This document shows positions 61,543 through 64,000 of a stretch of DNA of 64,000 bases, piece after piece. Made by a program: the position numbers and the translations under genes. The DNA is taken from contig JAIKWD010000027.1 in NCBI GenBank assembly GCA_024685175.1, positions 62,001-126,000 of the forward strand, written 5' to 3'. Every line of letters starts with the position of its first letter. Position 1 is the stretch's first letter. The notes below the pieces were generated by a model. It saw only the letters and a program-made list of their open reading frames with translations. It did no database searches and was not told where the DNA came from. The DNA is from Bacteroidales bacterium (GTDB taxonomy: Bacteria; Bacteroidota; Bacteroidia; Bacteroidales; WCHB1-69).

Positions 61543-64000
61543 TTAGATTAATATTCCGATTTGATAGATAAGAAGTGCGACCAGCCAGGCCACGAAGGTG
61601 TTGAAAAGCACGGTGAAGAGGGCCCATTTGCCGCCCGCCTCCTTGTATACTGCCGACACGGCGGCCACGCAGGGTACGTAGAGCAGGATGAAGACCATAA
61701 AGGCAAAGGCGACTAGTGGAGTGAATACCTTTTGTCCTTTCAGCGGCCCGGAAGTCCAGGTTTGCGCTTGGATGTTCTCTTTCAGGGCCGAAGAGTTCTC
61801 GTCGGCATCTGCGTCGGCGTGATAGAGCACGCCCATCGAAGAGACGACGATCTCTTTGGCGGCAAGGCCGGTAAGCAGGGATACGCTCATCTTCCAGTCA
61901 AAGCCTATTGGACGGAACACGGGGGCGATGGCGTGGCCGATACGTCCGAGGTAGGAGTTCTCCGTTTGTATGGTGGAACGGTCCAATGTGAGACTGTCGA
62001 TGATATTCGCCTTTGCGGCTTCTTCAAGGTTTGAGTCGGATTGGACCTGCTCGATTTGTGCGGTGTAGCGGTCTATTTGCGGACTATGCTGCGGGAAGTA
62101 TTCCAGCGCCCAGATGATGATGGTGGCCACCAAGATGACCGTACCCATCTTCTTGAGATATTGTACGCTCTTGTCCCACATATGGATGACTGCATTGCGG
62201 AAGGTCGGGATTCGGTATGGAGGCAGCTCCATCACAAACTGGTCGGACTGCCCCTTAAAGGCGATCTTCTTCATCAGCAAGGAGGTGATGACAGCCATCA
62301 GCACGCCGATGAGGTAGATGCCGGTCAATATCAGGCCTTGATACTTGGTGAAAATGGCCGAGATGAGCAGCAAATAGACGGGCAGTCGCGCCGAGCATGA
62401 CATAAAGGGGACGGTGATGATGGTGAGGATGCGGTCCTTGCGGTTTTCCAGCGTGCGGGTGGCCATAATGGCGGGCACGCTGCATCCGAAGCCGATGATG
62501 TAAGGGATGAACGATTTGCCGTGCAATCCCATCTTGTGCATCAGCTTGTCCATCAAGAAGGCGGCACGGGCCATATAGCCTGTGTCCTCCAAGATGGAAA
62601 TGAAAAAGAACAATATCAAAATGTTGGGCAGGAACGAACAAACGCCGCCCACGCCTGCGATAATGCCGTCCACGATCAAGTCCTTCAACATTCCGTCGGG
62701 AAGCCAGTGGTTGAACAGGCCTCCCAGCCAGCCGAAGAACATCTCGAGCCATTGCTGTGGATATGCACCCAAGGTGAAGGTCATCTGGAACATAAACCAC
62801 AAGAAGAAGATTAGGATGGGGAATCCCAACCATCTGTTTGTCAATATATTGTCAACTGTGTAGGCCTTTTGCTTGCTTCTGTCCTTGCCTATGGCGAAGG
62901 TCTCGGCCAAAGCGCCGCGGATGAAGCCGAACTTGGCTCCCGAAATCACGGAGGTGGCGTCTTCGCGGAAGTCCTTCTCCAAAATGGTGCGTTGCTCGGC
63001 GGCCACCTTGACCAACTCGTCTTTTTCGGAATGCTTGTCCAACGTTTTGATGGTGGCCTTGTCGTTCTCCAGCAACTTGATGGCTACGTAACGCGTAGGG
63101 TATTCGCTGTCGAAGTCGATGTCTTTCTTGATGATGGCCTTGAGGATGTCGATGCTCTTCTCGATGTCGGGACCGTAGTTGATGTGGATGTGCTTAGTGT
63201 TTTCCTCGAGGTTCTCGTAGACGTCAACGATGTTTTTCATTACATCTTCCATGCCGGTGCCTTTGGAGGAAACCGTGGGCACGATGGGGAAACCCAACAT
63301 TGTGCTCAGCATCGGGATGTCGAGTTTGTCGTTGTTCTTTTCCAGTTCGTCGAACATATTGAGGGCCATCACCATCGGCACGTTCATATCGATGAGTTGG
63401 GTGGTGAGGAAGAGGTTGCGCTCGAGGTTGGAGGCGTCCACGATGTTGAGAACGACATCGGGATGGCTCTCGAAGATGTATTCGCGCACATATAGTTCTT
63501 CGGGGGTATAGTCGGTGAGGGAGTAAGTGCCGGGCAGGTCGACGATCTGGATGGTGTAGTCTTTGTAGTTGAAGATGCCCATTTTAGAATCGACGGTGAC
63601 GCCGCTGTAGTTGCCCACCTTCTCGCGCATACCGGTGGCGTGGTTGAAGAAGGAGGTCTTGCCGCAGTTGGGGTTACCCACGAGGGCTACGGTGACGGTC
63701 TTGCCGCGCTCGCCGAAGATGCGGGTGGTCTCTTCGGTTATGGTGCCGTTGAAGTTGTAACTCTCGGCTTCCTCGTCCGTTATGGGTACCACTTCTATAT
63801 GTTGTGCTTCGATACGGCGCAGGGAGACGTGGCTCTGCATAATCTCATACTCGATCGGGTCGCGCAAGGGGGCGTTCTTGATGACACGAACCTTCTCGCC
63901 ACGCACGAAACCCAACTCCATCAGGCGGTGGCGGAAACCGCCGTGACCGCTGAGCTTGACCACCACACACTGCGTGCCGGTGGGCATATCCACGAGTCGT
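61543..64000 (-). CDS. feoB: FeoA-FeoB fusion ferrous iron transporter (5' end outside the window)
   Basis: At least 819 codons; the frame is open to the window edge, where RLVDMPTGTQ precedes the FeoA pattern, so the true start lies just outside. The N-terminal 75 residues form a FeoA SH3-like domain (GHGGFRHRLMELGFVRGEKVRVIKNAPL). The G domain follows: G1 GNPNCGKTS, G2 region SGVTVDSK, G3 DLPGTYSLTDY, G4 ALNMFDE. Then come about ten transmembrane helices with FIPYIIGFGCSVPAIMATR and CSARLPVYLL. Fe(II) uptake across the inner membrane. FeoA-FeoB fusions are known in Bacteroidota. Confidence 0.96.
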   Translation of the reverse strand, partial: RLVDMPTGTQCVVVKLSGHGGFRHRLMELGFVRGEKVRVIKNAPLRDPIEYEIMQSHVSLRRIEAQHIEVVPITDEEAESYNFNGTITEETTRIFGERGKTVTVALVGNPNCGKTSFFNHATGMREKVGNYSGVTVDSKMGIFNYKDYTIQIVDLPGTYSLTDYTPEELYVREYIFESHPDVVLNIVDASNLERNLFLTTQLIDMNVPMVMALNMFDELEKNNDKLDIPMLSTMLGFPIVPTVSSKGTGMEDVMKNIVDVYENLEENTKHIHINYGPDIEKSIDILKAIIKKDIDFDSEYPTRYVAIKLLENDKATIKTLDKHSEKDELVKVAAEQRTILEKDFREDATSVISGAKFGFIRGALAETFAIGKDRSKQKAYTVDNILTNRWLGFPILIFFLWFMFQMTFTLGAYPQQWLEMFFGWLGGLFNHWLPDGMLKDLIVDGIIAGVGGVCSFLPNILILFFFISILEDTGYMARAAFLMDKLMHKMGLHGKSFIPYIIGFGCSVPAIMATRTLENRKDRILTIITVPFMSCSARLPVYLLLISAIFTKYQGLILTGIYLIGVLMAVITSLLMKKIAFKGQSDQFVMELPPYRIPTFRNAVIHMWDKSVQYLKKMGTVILVATIIIWALEYFPQHSPQIDRYTAQIEQVQSDSNLEEAAKANIIDSLTLDRSTIQTENSYLGRIGHAIAPVFRPIGFDWKMSVSLLTGLAAKEIVVSSMGVLYHADADADENSSALKENIQAQTWTSGPLKGQKVFTPLVAFAFMVFILLYVPCVAAVSAVYKEAGGKWALFTVLFNTFVAWLVALLIYQIGILI

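Overview
This 64 kb window is ordinary chromosome of a Bacteroidota bacterium, almost certainly order Bacteroidales. The evidence is the TAnnTTTG-type -7 promoter boxes before many genes, two proteins with type IX secretion (T9SS) C-terminal sorting domains, Bacteroidota-typical families (DUF1573, DUF4831, OstA-like, Bacteroidota LptE, FeoA-FeoB fusion) and a tmRNA whose tag begins GEN. No insertion sequence, prophage, CRISPR array or tRNA gene was seen. Both ends of the window cut a gene.

Layout. 1-2.6 kb: end of an aspartokinase-like gene, murG, a YqgE/AlgH protein and an outer-membrane barrel. 2.7-6.5 kb: a small heat-shock protein behind a sigma-54 promoter, a water channel, an LpxD-like acyltransferase with EF-P, and an ECF sigma factor. 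6.8-11.4 kb: a coiled-coil protein, zapA, a 6S RNA candidate, RNase Y, divIC, aroQ, two DUF1573 proteins and tmRNA. 11.4-19.4 kb (minus strand): an OstA-like protein, a MORN lipoprotein, a T9SS cargo protein, a DjlA-like co-chaperone, a KdsC-like phosphatase and clpC. 19.6-24.7 kb: gyrA and two 395-residue TPR proteins. 24.7-29.2 kb (minus): a DUF819 membrane protein, a radical SAM protein, a lipoprotein, a DUF4831 protein and a zinc metallopeptidase. 29.3-35.6 kb: a receiver-less sigma-54 activator, lptE, a TPR-like protein, secG, tig, clpP and clpX. htpG follows on the minus strand.

37.6-47.8 kb is the most accessory-looking block. It holds a TPR sensor kinase and a LuxR-type response regulator, then a promoter with a perfect 24-bp palindrome, then a small T9SS-sorted protein and a 2249-residue modular surface protein (collagen-like triplets, tail-fibre-like repeats, three FISUMP domains). 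48.0-54.4 kb is a compact type II fatty-acid-synthase-like operon resembling aryl polyene loci: three ketosynthase-related proteins, ACP, small transporter, LolA-like carrier, hotdog dehydratase and glycosyltransferase. 54.5-64 kb returns to housekeeping: ftsY, ispH, a Na/Pi cotransporter, purH, ung, and on the minus strand a FeoA-FeoB fusion, a CDF exporter and a 54-residue Cys-rich protein.

Two regulatory patterns stand out. Three proteostasis genes in separate places (hsp20, htpG, clpC) each carry a textbook sigma-54 element (GG-N10-GC) upstream, and the window also encodes a sigma-54 activator with an intact GAFTGA loop and no receiver domain. This suggests sigma-54 control of chaperones and proteases. 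Second, the palindrome upstream of the giant surface protein lies directly after the response regulator gene and is a natural candidate for its operator.
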